Of a stretch of DNA of 49,202 bases, positions 39,951 to 48,597 are shown in pieces. The stretch is from Streptomyces spiroverticillatus (GTDB taxonomy: Bacteria > Actinomycetota > Actinomycetes > Streptomycetales > Streptomycetaceae), in assembly GCA_014650415.1 (NCBI GenBank), contig BMUX01000033.1, forward strand, positions 1 through 49,202, written 5' to 3'. The notes beneath the pieces are model-generated. The model saw only the letters and a program-made list of their open reading frames with translations, did not search any database and was not told where the DNA came from. Each line of letters starts with the position of its first letter. Within the stretch, counting starts at the first letter, position 1. Made by a program: the position numbers and the translations under genes.

Positions 39951-40825
39951 GTGTGACCGGCATTCTCGTGCTGTGCGGGTGCACGGCGGGCGCGGGGCTG
40001 GCCCTGCTGGCGAGGGAGATCTGGCCCGCGCCGCCCCGGCTGGCCCCGGCACTGCGGCGGCTGAACCCGCCGCTGCTGCGGCCCGGTCAGAGCGCGGTCA
40101 CCTCGGCGGCCGAGATCCGGTGGCAGGCGTTCGCCGAGCGTGTCCCTGGCCCCTTCCCCCGGCAGGACCTGGACCTTCTTCAGCAGTCCGCCGAGTGGTT
40201 CTTCCTCCAGAAGATCGCGTTCGCGCTCTGTGGGCTGCTGCTGCCGCTGATCGTGATCGGCGGCTGGAGCCTGATGGGCCTTGACGTCCCGCTGTTCCTC
40301 CCGGGCGTCTTCGGTATCGTCGCGGCCGCGGCACTGTGGTTCGTGCCCGACTGGCAGGTCAACGACCAGGCCAAGAAGGCGCGCACCGAGTTCGCGCACG
40401 CCGCGGCGGCGTTCCTGGAGCTCGTGGCGTTGCGGATGCGCTCCAACGTCGGCGCTTCCACCGCCCTGGAGGAAGCCGCCGCGATCGGCCGGGGCTGGCC
40501 GTACCTGCGCCTCCAGGAAGCCCTGGCCCGGGCGCGGGCCGAGAAGGTCTCCCCCTGGCAGGCCGTCGAGGATTTGGGCACCCAGCTGCGGCTGCCGGTC
40601 CTCGCGGACACCGCCGACATCATGCGCCGCTCCAGCAATGACGGCGCCGCCGTCTACGCCACCCTGCGTGCCCGCGCGGAGAGTATGCGCACCGAACTGC
40701 TCACCGACGAGGCCGCCACCGCCAACGCGGACAGCGAAAAGATGTCCGCTCCCGGCGCTCTCCTGGCGACCGTCGTGATGTTCGCCATCGCCTTCCCCGG
40801 CGTCCTGAGCATCTTCACCGCCTGA
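39947..40825 (+). CDS. tadC: TadC-like inner-membrane platform protein, 292 aa
   Basis: GTG 39947. Spans near residues 78-125 (IAFALCGLLLPLIVIGGW; LPGVFGIVAAAALWFV) and at the end (GALLATVVMFAIAFPGVLSI) surround the T2SSF-like domain (FLELVALRMRSNVGASTALEEA; TLRARAESMRTELLTDEAATANADSEKMS). It pairs with TadB to form the platform that the ATPase works on. Followed by a 61-nt gap and the pilin-like genes. Confidence 0.85.
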   Translation: MSVTGILVLCGCTAGAGLALLAREIWPAPPRLAPALRRLNPPLLRPGQSAVTSAAEIRWQAFAERVPGPFPRQDLDLLQQSAEWFFLQKIAFALCGLLLPLIVIGGWSLMGLDVPLFLPGVFGIVAAAALWFVPDWQVNDQAKKARTEFAHAAAAFLELVALRMRSNVGASTALEEAAAIGRGWPYLRLQEALARARAEKVSPWQAVEDLGTQLRLPVLADTADIMRRSSNDGAAVYATLRARAESMRTELLTDEAATANADSEKMSAPGALLATVVMFAIAFPGVLSIFTA

Positions 40826-40886
40826 CCCCACGGCCCCCTCCTTGCGCCGCCTCACCCACTCCTGCACACCTTGAGAAGGAGCCTCC

Positions 40887-41114
40887 ATGTCCCCCTTCCT
40901 GATAAAGACCGCCGTCCGTGCCCAGTCCCTGGAGCACAGGGTGCGCGCCCGCCTGAACACGGTGCGCGAGCACGGTGCACTGGGCGGCGACCGGGGCGAG
41001 AGCCCCATCCAGACCGTGATCATCGTGCTCGCCGGGCTGGCCGGCGCACTCCTGATCGCCGGCGGACTCGCCGCGCTGTACGCCAAGTACGGCGGCCAGA
41101 TGGCCGGGAAGTGA
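40887..41114 (+). CDS. Flp/TadE-like small pilin candidate, 75 aa
   Basis: ATG 40887 after GAAGGAG. A basic N-terminal part (about 35 residues) ends at GGDRGESPIQ, then one hydrophobic helix (TVIIVLAGLAGALLIAGGLAAL). A class III prepilin peptidase could cut after Gly in DRG, but the usual Glu at +5 is Gln. Its small size and place right after TadC make it the best candidate for the major pilin. Overlaps the next gene by 4 nt. Confidence 0.6.
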   Translation: MSPFLIKTAVRAQSLEHRVRARLNTVREHGALGGDRGESPIQTVIIVLAGLAGALLIAGGLAALYAKYGGQMAGK

Positions 41115-41524
41115 CCTGCCCCACAACGCCGTTGGCCCGGCGGCGTACCGGAGACCGGGGGGCGTCGGCGATCCAGACGGCGATCATCGTGCCCGTCGTG
41201 CTGACCGTATTCATCACCGCGCTCCAGGCCGCCCTGTGGGGGTACGCCCGCAACCTCGCCCAGAGCGCCGCCCGCGAAGGCGTCACCGCCGGGCGGATGT
41301 ACGGGGCCGGACCCGGCGCGGGGGCCGCGCAGGCACGCAGCGTGCTGAAGCGGCGGGCCGGCACCAACCTCACCGGCCACGCCGTCTCCACGGCGGGCAG
41401 CAGCCCGAACCTGATCCGCATCACCGTCACCGGACGCGCCCAGTCGCTGGTCCCCGGCATCCCGGACTGGCCCGTCACCGCCCAGGCCTCCGGCGAGGTC
41501 GAACGGTGGACCGTCCCCCAGTAA
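41111..41524 (+). CDS. TadE-like pseudopilin, 137 aa
   Basis: GTG 41111 in GTGA overlap. The TadE start motif is RTGDRGASAIQTAIIVPVVL, with one membrane helix, then a periplasm-exposed or outer domain (GYARNLAQSAAREGVTAGRM ... LIRITVTGRAQSLVPGIP). TadE/TadF proteins are minor pilins. +5 after the predicted cleavage Gly is Gln, not Glu. Confidence 0.75.
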   Translation: MTCPTTPLARRRTGDRGASAIQTAIIVPVVLTVFITALQAALWGYARNLAQSAAREGVTAGRMYGAGPGAGAAQARSVLKRRAGTNLTGHAVSTAGSSPNLIRITVTGRAQSLVPGIPDWPVTAQASGEVERWTVPQ

Positions 41525-41562
41525 GCAGCAGCGTCACATCCCCCCCCATTGGAGATCGCCTC

Positions 41563-41781
41563 ATGGTGCATGACGACCGCACACCGTCGACGGACATCGA
41601 GCTGGCCCGGACACCCGAGCCGCAGGTCAGCATGGTGTTCGAGGACGAAGTGGAGATGGTCCTCAAGCGCGCGCGGGAACAGGAAGCGGCCGAGATCACC
41701 GGGTTGCTCATGGAGCCACGACGCCCGAACCCCCGCTCAGCGTGGCGTGTCCTGACCACCCAGGCAGCGGCAGAGCAGTGA
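41563..41781 (+). CDS. Small acidic soluble protein between pilin genes, 72 aa
   Basis: ATG 41563 follows GGAGATC. No signal or membrane segment. Acidic block PQVSMVFEDEVEMVLKRARE, then a basic C terminus. It lies in an otherwise uniform pilin operon and may be a chaperone or regulatory adaptor. I recognise no family. Confidence 0.55.
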   Translation: MVHDDRTPSTDIELARTPEPQVSMVFEDEVEMVLKRAREQEAAEITGLLMEPRRPNPRSAWRVLTTQAAAEQ

Positions 41782-41812
41782 CCGTACGAAAGCGGAGAGG
41801 GGCGCAGGCGGC

Positions 41813-42289
41813 GTGAACCCACACGCAGGCCGCAGCCGGGGGTGGTGGGCCCGCGGACGGATGGCCGGGGATAGGGGCAGTGCCCCGATCGAGGCGGTGA
41901 TCGTGGTCCCGGTCCTGATCGCCTTCGGGCTGCTGTTCGTCGCCGGGGCGCGCCTGGCGATGGCCTCCCAGGCCGTCGACACCGCCTCCGAACACGCCGC
42001 CCGAGCCGCCTCGTTGGCCCGCACGGTGAACGCCGCGCAGGGCGAGGCGCAGCGGGCGGCCGCGCAGTCGCTGGCCGGTGACAGCCAGCCCTGCACCGCC
42101 ACGACCGTGCAGGCCAACACGAAGGGGCTGGCGGTCGCGGTCGGGCAGGCCGCCACCGTCACCGTCACGGTGTCCTGCACCGTTCCCCTGGGCGATCTTC
42201 TCCTGTTCGGCGGCGGGCCCGGAGTGCGCACCCTCACCAGCGAGTTCACCTCCGTGGTGGATGCCTACCGGCAACGGGAGGGCACATGA
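41813..42289 (+). CDS. TadE/TadF-like pseudopilin, 158 aa
   Basis: GTG 41813. The TadE motif is MAGDRGSAPIEAVIVVPVLI with Glu at +5 conserved, followed by an alpha-helical N-terminal region (ASQAVDTASEHAARAASLAR) and an outer domain with SQPCTATTVQANTKG. The next gene starts with ATGA overlap. Of the four pilin-like proteins this is the only one with the canonical +5 Glu. Confidence 0.78.
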   Translation: MNPHAGRSRGWWARGRMAGDRGSAPIEAVIVVPVLIAFGLLFVAGARLAMASQAVDTASEHAARAASLARTVNAAQGEAQRAAAQSLAGDSQPCTATTVQANTKGLAVAVGQAATVTVTVSCTVPLGDLLLFGGGPGVRTLTSEFTSVVDAYRQREGT

Positions 42290-42798
42290 TCACCCCCTGC
42301 TGGGTCTGCGCAAGGGTGGCGCGGGCGGGTCAGGTGGTGCGTGCCCGGTATCGGCAGCGGATCGCCCTGCGGTCGGACGAGGGCAGTGTTTCGATCTTCG
42401 TGGCGATCGTGACGGTGCCGCTGCTCCTGCTCGGCGGTCTCCTGGTCGTCGACGCGACCGGAAAAATGCGTGCCGACGAGAGGGCGGATGCCATCGCGAT
42501 GGAGGCTGCCCGTGCGGCCGCCCAGGCCATCGACGGAGCAGCCCTCCTGGGCCAGGGCAAGGCGGCCGCCGACCCGGCCACCGCCACCGGCGCCGCACAG
42601 GGCTACCTCGCCCGCGCCGGCGTCACCGGGCAGGTCACCGTCGCCGACGGCGGCACCCGCATCACCGTGACCGTCGACGACACCTACGCCACGAAGTTCC
42701 TGTCCATGGCCGGGGTCACCTCCCTGGCCGTCAGCGGGCACGGCCAAGCCGCCCTGCTGCACGGGGTCCTCACCCCGCAAGGCCAGAAAGGCCCCTGA
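42286..42798 (+). CDS. TadG/TadF-like pilus-associated protein, 170 aa
   Basis: ATG 42286 in ATGA overlap with the previous gene. The N-terminal motif SDEGSVSIFVAIVTVPLLLL followed by one membrane helix is TadG/TadF-like, then a soluble domain with repetitive Ala/Gly (AARAAAQAIDGAALLGQG) and VTVDDTYATKFLSMAGVTSL. Probably cell-surface anchored; the outer domain may carry binding functions. Confidence 0.72.
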   Translation: MITPCWVCARVARAGQVVRARYRQRIALRSDEGSVSIFVAIVTVPLLLLGGLLVVDATGKMRADERADAIAMEAARAAAQAIDGAALLGQGKAAADPATATGAAQGYLARAGVTGQVTVADGGTRITVTVDDTYATKFLSMAGVTSLAVSGHGQAALLHGVLTPQGQKGP

Positions 42799-42801
42799 TC
42801 C

Positions 42802-45800
42802 ATGACCACTTCCGGAGCGGACCGACAGCGTGGTGCGGCGGCCGTCGTACGGGCGCTGCTGAGCCTGATCGCCGTCCTCGCCCTGGTCGGCGGTCTGCCG
42901 GTACTCCTCTGGCACGCCACCGCCGCGACCTGGGCCCCCGGCCTCGACGCACTGGGGCAGCTCCTGTCGAGTGCGGACACGGTGCCGGTGTTCCTGCTCG
43001 CCCTCACCGTCCTCGGGTGGGCCGGGTGGGCCGCGTTCACGCTCTCGCTGGCCGTGGAGATCCCCGCGCAGGTACGCGGACTGTCCGCACCCAGGCTCCC
43101 CGGACTCGGCACAGGACAACGGGCGGCCGCTCTGCTGGTCGGCGGGATCCTGCTCCTGCTGCCCACCGGAACCGCACTCGCCTCCCCCGCCCAGGCCACC
43201 ACCACTATCTCCGCGCCGAAGACCACCGGGGCACCTGCCGCCGAAGGAGTCCCCGCCTCGGCGGCCGAGGCCCGATCCACCGCCACCAAGCAGGAAGCAC
43301 CGACGTACACCGTGCGCGACCTGCGCCCGGCAGAAAGCCTGTGGTCCATCGCGGAAGACCACCTCGGGGACGGGTCCCGGTATACGGAGATCGCCGACCT
43401 CAACGAGGGCCGCACCATGAACGACGGAAACGTCTTCCGGACACAGGCGCCGATCCAGCCCGGATGGGTCCTGCGGATGCCCGCCACCCCCACCACAAGT
43501 GAAGTGCCCACGACCCCGCCCCAGGGCGACGCCGCGCAAAGCTCCACGACGTCGTACACGGTCAAGGCCGGGGACACACTGACGGCCATCGCCGAGGACC
43601 AGCTCGGCGACGCGGAGAAGTACCCCGAGATCTACACGGCGAACAAGAAGACGCTGGCCGACCCCGACCACATCTACCCCGGCCAGCACCTGACCCTCCC
43701 CGCAGATCCCGGCGCGGGCCCCGCGGGCACCGCACCTGCTCCCACACCGCACCGTCCGGCGCCCGCCCCAGCACCCGGGGGTGACAAGAGCAGCGGAGCG
43801 CCGGACCCGAAGACGCCCGCCCCCGAGCCCGTCCCCACCTCGCCTGCTCCGTCCGCGACACCGTCGCCGTCCGCTCCCGCCTCGCCTGCCCCGTCCGACC
43901 GTGCACCGGAGGCACCCGTGCCGCCCGCCAACACCCCGCCCCAAGCCCCCAGCAGCCCCGCCAGCGCCCCCACGTCTGCCTCCCCCGCACCAGAGGAGGA
44001 GGGCGGGGCAGTAGCCGAGTCCGCGTCATCCATGGACTTGCGGACGGTAGCAGGCACCGGGGCGCTCCTGGCCGGATCGGTGGTCAGCGCGCTCGCGCTG
44101 CGCCGCCTGCTGCAACGGCGCCGTCGCAAGCCCGGCCAGAGCATTCCCGTGGCCCAGACCGGGCGTGCCGAGCAGCTCCTGGGCGCGGCGGCCGAGCAGG
44201 CGAGTCCGCAGCTTCTGGATCACGCCTTGCGGGCGCTCGCACAGCGTGCCGCGGCCGACAACCAGCAGGTGCCGGTGCTGCGCGCGGCGACCGTCACCGC
44301 CCGCACCGTCGGCGTTTTGCCCGACGACCTGTCCGCCGAACCGGTCTGGCCCTTCGTCGCCGGCCCCGACGGCGCGGGCAGCTGGTGGCAGCTGCCCGCC
44401 GCCCCGGCGCTGCCCGAGGCGGCTGTGCAGGTGCCCCCGCCGCTGCCGGGGCTGGTGTCGGTGGGGGCGCGGGCGGACAACAGTCTGCTCCTGCTGAACC
44501 TTCCGGCCGTGCGGAGTCTGCTCCTGGACGGCACCGCGGAACAGGTGGAGCAGGTCGCCCTGTCGCTCGCGCTGGAACTCAGCCAGAGCCCGTGGGCGGC
44601 CACGACCGAGATCGTCGCGGTCGGCTTCGGCAAAGACCTGGCACAGCTGCTGCCCACCGCGCGCATCCAGTACGTCGCAGAACTGGCGCACGCCACCCGC
44701 GATCTCGCGGAGCGGGCCATCGAGGCCCACCTGGACGAAGACGAAAAGGACGGTGAAGGCAGCGCACCGGTAGGCCCGTGGATCCTGCTGGCTCCGGGCC
44801 CGGTCACGGACGAGGACGCCTGGGCACTGGCCGACGCTCTCGACAAGACCAGGGACGTGCCCACGTGTGTGGTGCTTCCCGCCGCCGTGCGTGCGCGCTT
44901 CCCTGACGCCGATGTCCTCGACGCCGGCGTGCCGCAGACCGAGCTCCAGCCCCTGCCCTGCGTCGACGAACGGGTCCGCCTCCAGCGGCTGGAACCGGAG
45001 ATCTACCAGGAAGTCCTGCACGCACTCCAGGTCGCAGGCCAGCCCCCGCAGGATCCAGATCCACGGGGGCCGTGGACGCACGTCCCGCAGGAACCCGTGC
45101 CTCTCACCCCCCAGGCCGCCGCCCGGCAGGCCGCACAGAACAGGCCCGCCCGCGCCCACACCCCGGGCCCCGGGAACCGGGATCGGGATCGGGATCGGGA
45201 TACGGCAGAGGACTCAGGCATCTTCCACTCGCTGCTCGCGGCGGTCCAAGACCCTGCCTCCGTCACCGCCGTGCCCGCCCCGGTCCCGCCAGCCGACCCG
45301 CCGCCCGCCGCGGCCGCCGCACCCTTGGCCCCGGAGGTGAAAGGACCGGGACGCCCCGGGGCGGGAGCGGCCCCGACGCCGCCGTCGTCCCCACCCCTGC
45401 TGCGGATGCTGGGCCCCATTGAGGTCACCCGGCTCAGCGGGAAGGGACACGGCCCCAAACTCGCCCTGCTCACCGCACTGCTGCACTTTCGGCCCTCGCG
45501 CGACGGGTACAGCATCCGCGAGGCCATGGACCCGAAATCACCCTGGTCAGCCGACACCTTCAGCTCCCGGATGACCACCCTGCGCGCCCAGCTCGGAACC
45601 GCCGAGGACGGCCAGCCCTACGTCGTCCGGCGCCGGGCCGGCGCCCCCTACACCCTGCACCCCGACTTCACCTGCGACTGGCACGCCTTTCTGCGCCTGG
45701 CCGAACACGGGCTCGCCAGCAAGACCGTGGAGCCGTTGGACGAGGCCCTTTCCCTGGTCCGCGGCCGGCCCTTCGGCACCCACGCCCCTACCTGGGCCTT

Positions 45801-46107
45801 CGCCCTTCAGCAGGAAATGATCACCAGGATCACCGACATCGCCCACGCCGCCGCCCAGCACCACACCGCGCACGGCCTCTACGACAAGGCCGGCCACGCG
45901 CTCAACATCGGGCTCGAAGTCGACGACAGCGCCGAACTCCTCCACCGCGACCTGCTCCGCCTCGAAGCCGCCCGCGGCAACCGGGCGGGAATCCAGGCAG
46001 TTGTGGAACTGATCCGCCGGGTCAACGACCACCTCGACGTCAGCATGGAACCCGAAACCGAACACCTCATCACCGAGCTCCTCTCCGACAAGAACACGGA
46101 GCACTAA
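42802..46107 (+). CDS. Large membrane protein with two LysM domains and a C-terminal BTAD domain, 1101 aa
   Basis: ATG 42802, 4 nt after the TadG-like stop. Two N-terminal membrane spans (about 14-34 and 63-85; LALVGGLPVLLWHA, FLLALTVLGWAGWAA), a third at about 108-126, then LysM 1 (about 168-215, SLWSIAEDHLGDGSRY) and LysM 2 (about 251-300, TLTAIAEDQLGDAEKYPEI), a long Pro/Ser-rich linker, another span near 412-430, and a C-terminal BTAD domain (about 870-1098). A (GGGATC)-derived Arg-Asp repeat is at about 792-800. The LysM parts bind peptidoglycan; BTAD is normally a regulatory domain of SARP proteins. This combination suggests a wall-anchored signal or transfer-checkpoint protein. Confidence 0.75.
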   Translation: MTTSGADRQRGAAAVVRALLSLIAVLALVGGLPVLLWHATAATWAPGLDALGQLLSSADTVPVFLLALTVLGWAGWAAFTLSLAVEIPAQVRGLSAPRLPGLGTGQRAAALLVGGILLLLPTGTALASPAQATTTISAPKTTGAPAAEGVPASAAEARSTATKQEAPTYTVRDLRPAESLWSIAEDHLGDGSRYTEIADLNEGRTMNDGNVFRTQAPIQPGWVLRMPATPTTSEVPTTPPQGDAAQSSTTSYTVKAGDTLTAIAEDQLGDAEKYPEIYTANKKTLADPDHIYPGQHLTLPADPGAGPAGTAPAPTPHRPAPAPAPGGDKSSGAPDPKTPAPEPVPTSPAPSATPSPSAPASPAPSDRAPEAPVPPANTPPQAPSSPASAPTSASPAPEEEGGAVAESASSMDLRTVAGTGALLAGSVVSALALRRLLQRRRRKPGQSIPVAQTGRAEQLLGAAAEQASPQLLDHALRALAQRAAADNQQVPVLRAATVTARTVGVLPDDLSAEPVWPFVAGPDGAGSWWQLPAAPALPEAAVQVPPPLPGLVSVGARADNSLLLLNLPAVRSLLLDGTAEQVEQVALSLALELSQSPWAATTEIVAVGFGKDLAQLLPTARIQYVAELAHATRDLAERAIEAHLDEDEKDGEGSAPVGPWILLAPGPVTDEDAWALADALDKTRDVPTCVVLPAAVRARFPDADVLDAGVPQTELQPLPCVDERVRLQRLEPEIYQEVLHALQVAGQPPQDPDPRGPWTHVPQEPVPLTPQAAARQAAQNRPARAHTPGPGNRDRDRDRDTAEDSGIFHSLLAAVQDPASVTAVPAPVPPADPPPAAAAAPLAPEVKGPGRPGAGAAPTPPSSPPLLRMLGPIEVTRLSGKGHGPKLALLTALLHFRPSRDGYSIREAMDPKSPWSADTFSSRMTTLRAQLGTAEDGQPYVVRRRAGAPYTLHPDFTCDWHAFLRLAEHGLASKTVEPLDEALSLVRGRPFGTHAPTWAFALQQEMITRITDIAHAAAQHHTAHGLYDKAGHALNIGLEVDDSAELLHRDLLRLEAARGNRAGIQAVVELIRRVNDHLDVSMEPETEHLITELLSDKNTEH
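45179..45202 (+). repeat. Short tandem repeat GGGATC in the LysM-BTAD gene
   Basis: Three exact GGGATC units and a fourth ending in A, coding an Arg-Asp repeat. A candidate for length variation. Confidence 0.7.
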
Positions 46108-46478
46108 TGGAGGACATCGGTCGTCACTCCGCCGCCCGCTCGATACCGGACGGGCACAACAAAGACCAGACCCACGACCTCACGGCACCCCACAGCACAC
46201 AGTTCCGTGGCCGTGCGCCGATCTGGCGGGGCCACGGCCCCGGCTACCACGCCCGACGCCAAGCGGGGACAGACGCCCGGCGCACCCACCACTCAGCCCG
46301 GAGCCAGCAGCCCTCCCTCACCCCGCACGGACAGCTCAACCGTGAACTCACCCAAGGCTCCAGCATGGGAAACACATCAGCGTCGAGACCGCCCGGCGCG
46401 GCCGGCGGTGGCCACACGACAAACTCATCCGTGCCGCCGAACTCAGCGACCACACTGTGGAAGGAGCAACGCGCGTGA
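46107..46478 (+). CDS. Doubtful reading frame between the LysM-BTAD and DUF2637 genes, 123 aa
   Basis: ATG 46107 overlaps the upstream stop. Codon third positions are only moderately biased and the protein (His/Thr/Ser/Arg-rich, with GHGPGYHARRQAGTDARRTH) shows no domain. It overlaps the start of the DUF2637 gene by 4 nt. It might be a translated leader; I rate it as uncertain. Confidence 0.3.
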   Translation: MEDIGRHSAARSIPDGHNKDQTHDLTAPHSTQFRGRAPIWRGHGPGYHARRQAGTDARRTHHSARSQQPSLTPHGQLNRELTQGSSMGNTSASRPPGAAGGGHTTNSSVPPNSATTLWKEQRA

Positions 46479-48100
46479 GCGCCCTGCAGCTGACACGCAC
46501 GCACCGCATACTGATCGGTGTGGTGGTCACCGGTGCGGTGATCATCGCGGGGATCGGCTTCGCCGGTTCGTACGCGGCGGTGCGCGAACTCGCCGCCGAG
46601 AAGGGCTTCGGAGACTTCTCGCTGGTCTTCCCGATCGGTATCGACGCGGGCATCTGTGTGCTGCTCGCGCTGGACCTGCTGCTGACCTGGATGCGGATTC
46701 CGTTCCCGCTGCTGCGGCAGACCGCATGGCTGCTGACGGCGGCGACGATCGCGTTCAACGGCGCGGCGTCCTGGCCGGACCCGCTGGGCGTCGGCATGCA
46801 TGCCGTCATTCCGGTGCTGTTCGTGGTGTCGGTGGAGGCAGCCCGGCACGCGGTGGGCCGAATCGCGGACATCACAGCCGACAAACACATGGAGGGCGTG
46901 CGGCTCACCCGGTGGCTGTTGTCGCCGGTGCCGACGTTTAGGCTGTGGCGGCGGATGAAGCTGTGGGAGCTGCGGTCGTACGAGCAGGTCATCAAGCTGG
47001 AGCAGGACCGGCTGATCTATCAGGCGCGGCTCCAGGCGCGGTTCGGGCGGGCGTGGAAGCGGAAGGCTCCGGTGGAATCGCTGATGCCGCTGCGCCTCGC
47101 CAAGTACGGGGTGCCGCTCGCGGACACCGGTCCGGCGGGGCTCGCGGCGGCGGGCATCGAGCCGGTACTGCTGCCGCCGGCACCGACGGTCTCCGGTTCT
47201 GCTCCGGCGCTGCCCGCCGCGCAGGAGGCGCAGAGCGATCCGGGTCCGATAGCCGAGGGGGCTGCTCCCCGGGTGCGGCTGGAGAAGGACGCGGCTGCCG
47301 CTGCCGAGCCTGCCCAGTCTGCCGAATCGGTCGTACGAGAGAAGGCTCCGGCCCCCGAGCCCGCGGCGGCGGTCGCCCCGCCGGAGGCCGAGGCCTCCCC
47401 GGTCGCTCCGGTCCCCGAGCACGCGGCCCCGACGCACCCGAGCCAATGGTTCGACGCCCCGCTGCCCTCGCAGCAGAAGCAGTACACCGGCGATTACGAC
47501 CCCACGGCCGCGCCGCAGGTCATGATGCCCGCCGGACCCGGCCGCAACCGCCCGCTCGGCGGGTACGACCCCGAGTTCGGGCCGGACTTCGCGACGAACG
47601 ACGCGGACTTCGTACTCGACGACGACGCGTACTACGCGGCGTTCCGCAAGTGCGCGAACGAGAACGGGGCGTTCCCGACACCGCTCCAGTTCGGGTCGTA
47701 CCTCTTCGATCTGCACGGGCACGAGCTGCCGCTGAACGAGCTGGAGCTCATGACGAAGCAGTACCAACAGCCACCGCACACCACCAACGGAGGATCACCC
47801 GCACTAGCTGCACGGAACCGCTCCCCGCGCACCGCTCACGCCACAATCACGCCAGTGACAGAAACACCCACCCAGGCACCAGACCAACAAGAAGCCCCGT
47901 CCACGACAGCCGATTCCACCGAGTCGAAACAAGTCGCCCTCGTGGCACAAAAGTTGAAGGAGGCCGAAAAGCAGGGGCAAAAGCTCACCGGCACCGACGT
48001 CGCCCGCCTCCTCGGTGTCCCCGGCCGCACCGCACGACGCCGCCTCCAACGAGCCCGCGAACAACACACCACCAGCCAGAGCACGATCACTGCAACGTGA
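46475..48100 (+). CDS. DUF2637 (SpdB-like) transfer-associated membrane protein, 541 aa
   Basis: GTG 46475 after AAGGAG. Residues 10-150 carry the DUF2637 membrane block: GIGFAGSYAAVRELAAEKGF, VFPIGIDAGICVLLALDLLL, FPLLRQTAWLLTAATIAFN and GMHAVIPVLFVVSVEAARHA, with the following TADKHMEGVRLTRWLLSPVP. A long Pro/Ala/Glu-rich linker (about 220-380) and a C-terminal HTH-like segment (LTGTDVARLLGVPGRTARRR, about 513-532) follow. The family is linked to intermycelial plasmid spread and to plasmid regulation in Streptomyces. It is the last clear gene of the conjugation region. Confidence 0.85.
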   Translation: MSALQLTRTHRILIGVVVTGAVIIAGIGFAGSYAAVRELAAEKGFGDFSLVFPIGIDAGICVLLALDLLLTWMRIPFPLLRQTAWLLTAATIAFNGAASWPDPLGVGMHAVIPVLFVVSVEAARHAVGRIADITADKHMEGVRLTRWLLSPVPTFRLWRRMKLWELRSYEQVIKLEQDRLIYQARLQARFGRAWKRKAPVESLMPLRLAKYGVPLADTGPAGLAAAGIEPVLLPPAPTVSGSAPALPAAQEAQSDPGPIAEGAAPRVRLEKDAAAAAEPAQSAESVVREKAPAPEPAAAVAPPEAEASPVAPVPEHAAPTHPSQWFDAPLPSQQKQYTGDYDPTAAPQVMMPAGPGRNRPLGGYDPEFGPDFATNDADFVLDDDAYYAAFRKCANENGAFPTPLQFGSYLFDLHGHELPLNELELMTKQYQQPPHTTNGGSPALAARNRSPRTAHATITPVTETPTQAPDQQEAPSTTADSTESKQVALVAQKLKEAEKQGQKLTGTDVARLLGVPGRTARRRLQRAREQHTTSQSTITAT

Positions 48101-48179
48101 CACGAGTTGCACCTATCGCTGCGCCCGCAACAGCCCCTACTCACGGTTCTCACCCCAACCGCACCTGCAGCGCACTCGC

Positions 48180-48547
48180 GTGGACACCACTCCACCATGC
48201 CGGGAATCCCTAACCCATCGCCTGATACCTCTGCGACGTCACCACCGACCCATCCCGCTGGCCGACAACGTCCACCTCGCCCTCGAACCCGCCCCCGACG
48301 ACCATACCGAGACGGTCACCGTCCACCACATGACCGCCACCATCACCGGCGCCCAACCGATCACCGACTGGGGCCACCACTCCATCTCCCTCAACCACCC
48401 GCACGCCGCCGACCGCAACTACTCGACGTGCCGGAACTGGCAGTTCGCCCACCACCTCCACGCCCAAGGAGTCCCCGACATCCGAGGCAATCAACCCCGC
48501 GGCCTTGCAACCCGACCCGTCCCGGGACAACTGCCGCTGCACTGTAG
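48180..48547 (+). pseudogene. Possible frameshifted or truncated gene remnant
   Basis: The frame beginning about 48180 has very strong coding statistics between 48240 and about 48500 (NVHLALEPAPDDHTETVTVH ... DWGHHSISLNHPHAADRNYS ... TCRNWQFAHHLHAQGVPDI), but it has no stop before the strong hairpin at 48555; a stop TAG at 48545-48547 lies in another frame. A frameshift near the end of the gene is the simplest explanation. Start and boundaries are uncertain. Family not recognised. Confidence 0.3.
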
Positions 48548-48554
48548 GACGAGA

Positions 48555-48593
48555 GCCCCGTGGTGCCAGGCGATGTGTCCGGCACCACGGGGC
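48555..48593. terminator. Strong bidirectional terminator-like hairpin, 13 bp
   Basis: GCCCCGTGGTGCC (48555-48567) pairs perfectly with 48581-48593 around a 13-nt loop. It stands between a + strand reading frame and the minus-strand gene ending at 48598, so it can end transcription from both sides. Confidence 0.75.
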
Positions 48594-48597
48594 AGGC

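Noticed and set aside
48107..48547. 146-aa Pro/Arg-rich frame as a gene
   Set aside because: Its composition is that of a shadow of the adjacent frame, which has far better coding statistics; only its stop codon is used as a clue for a frameshift.
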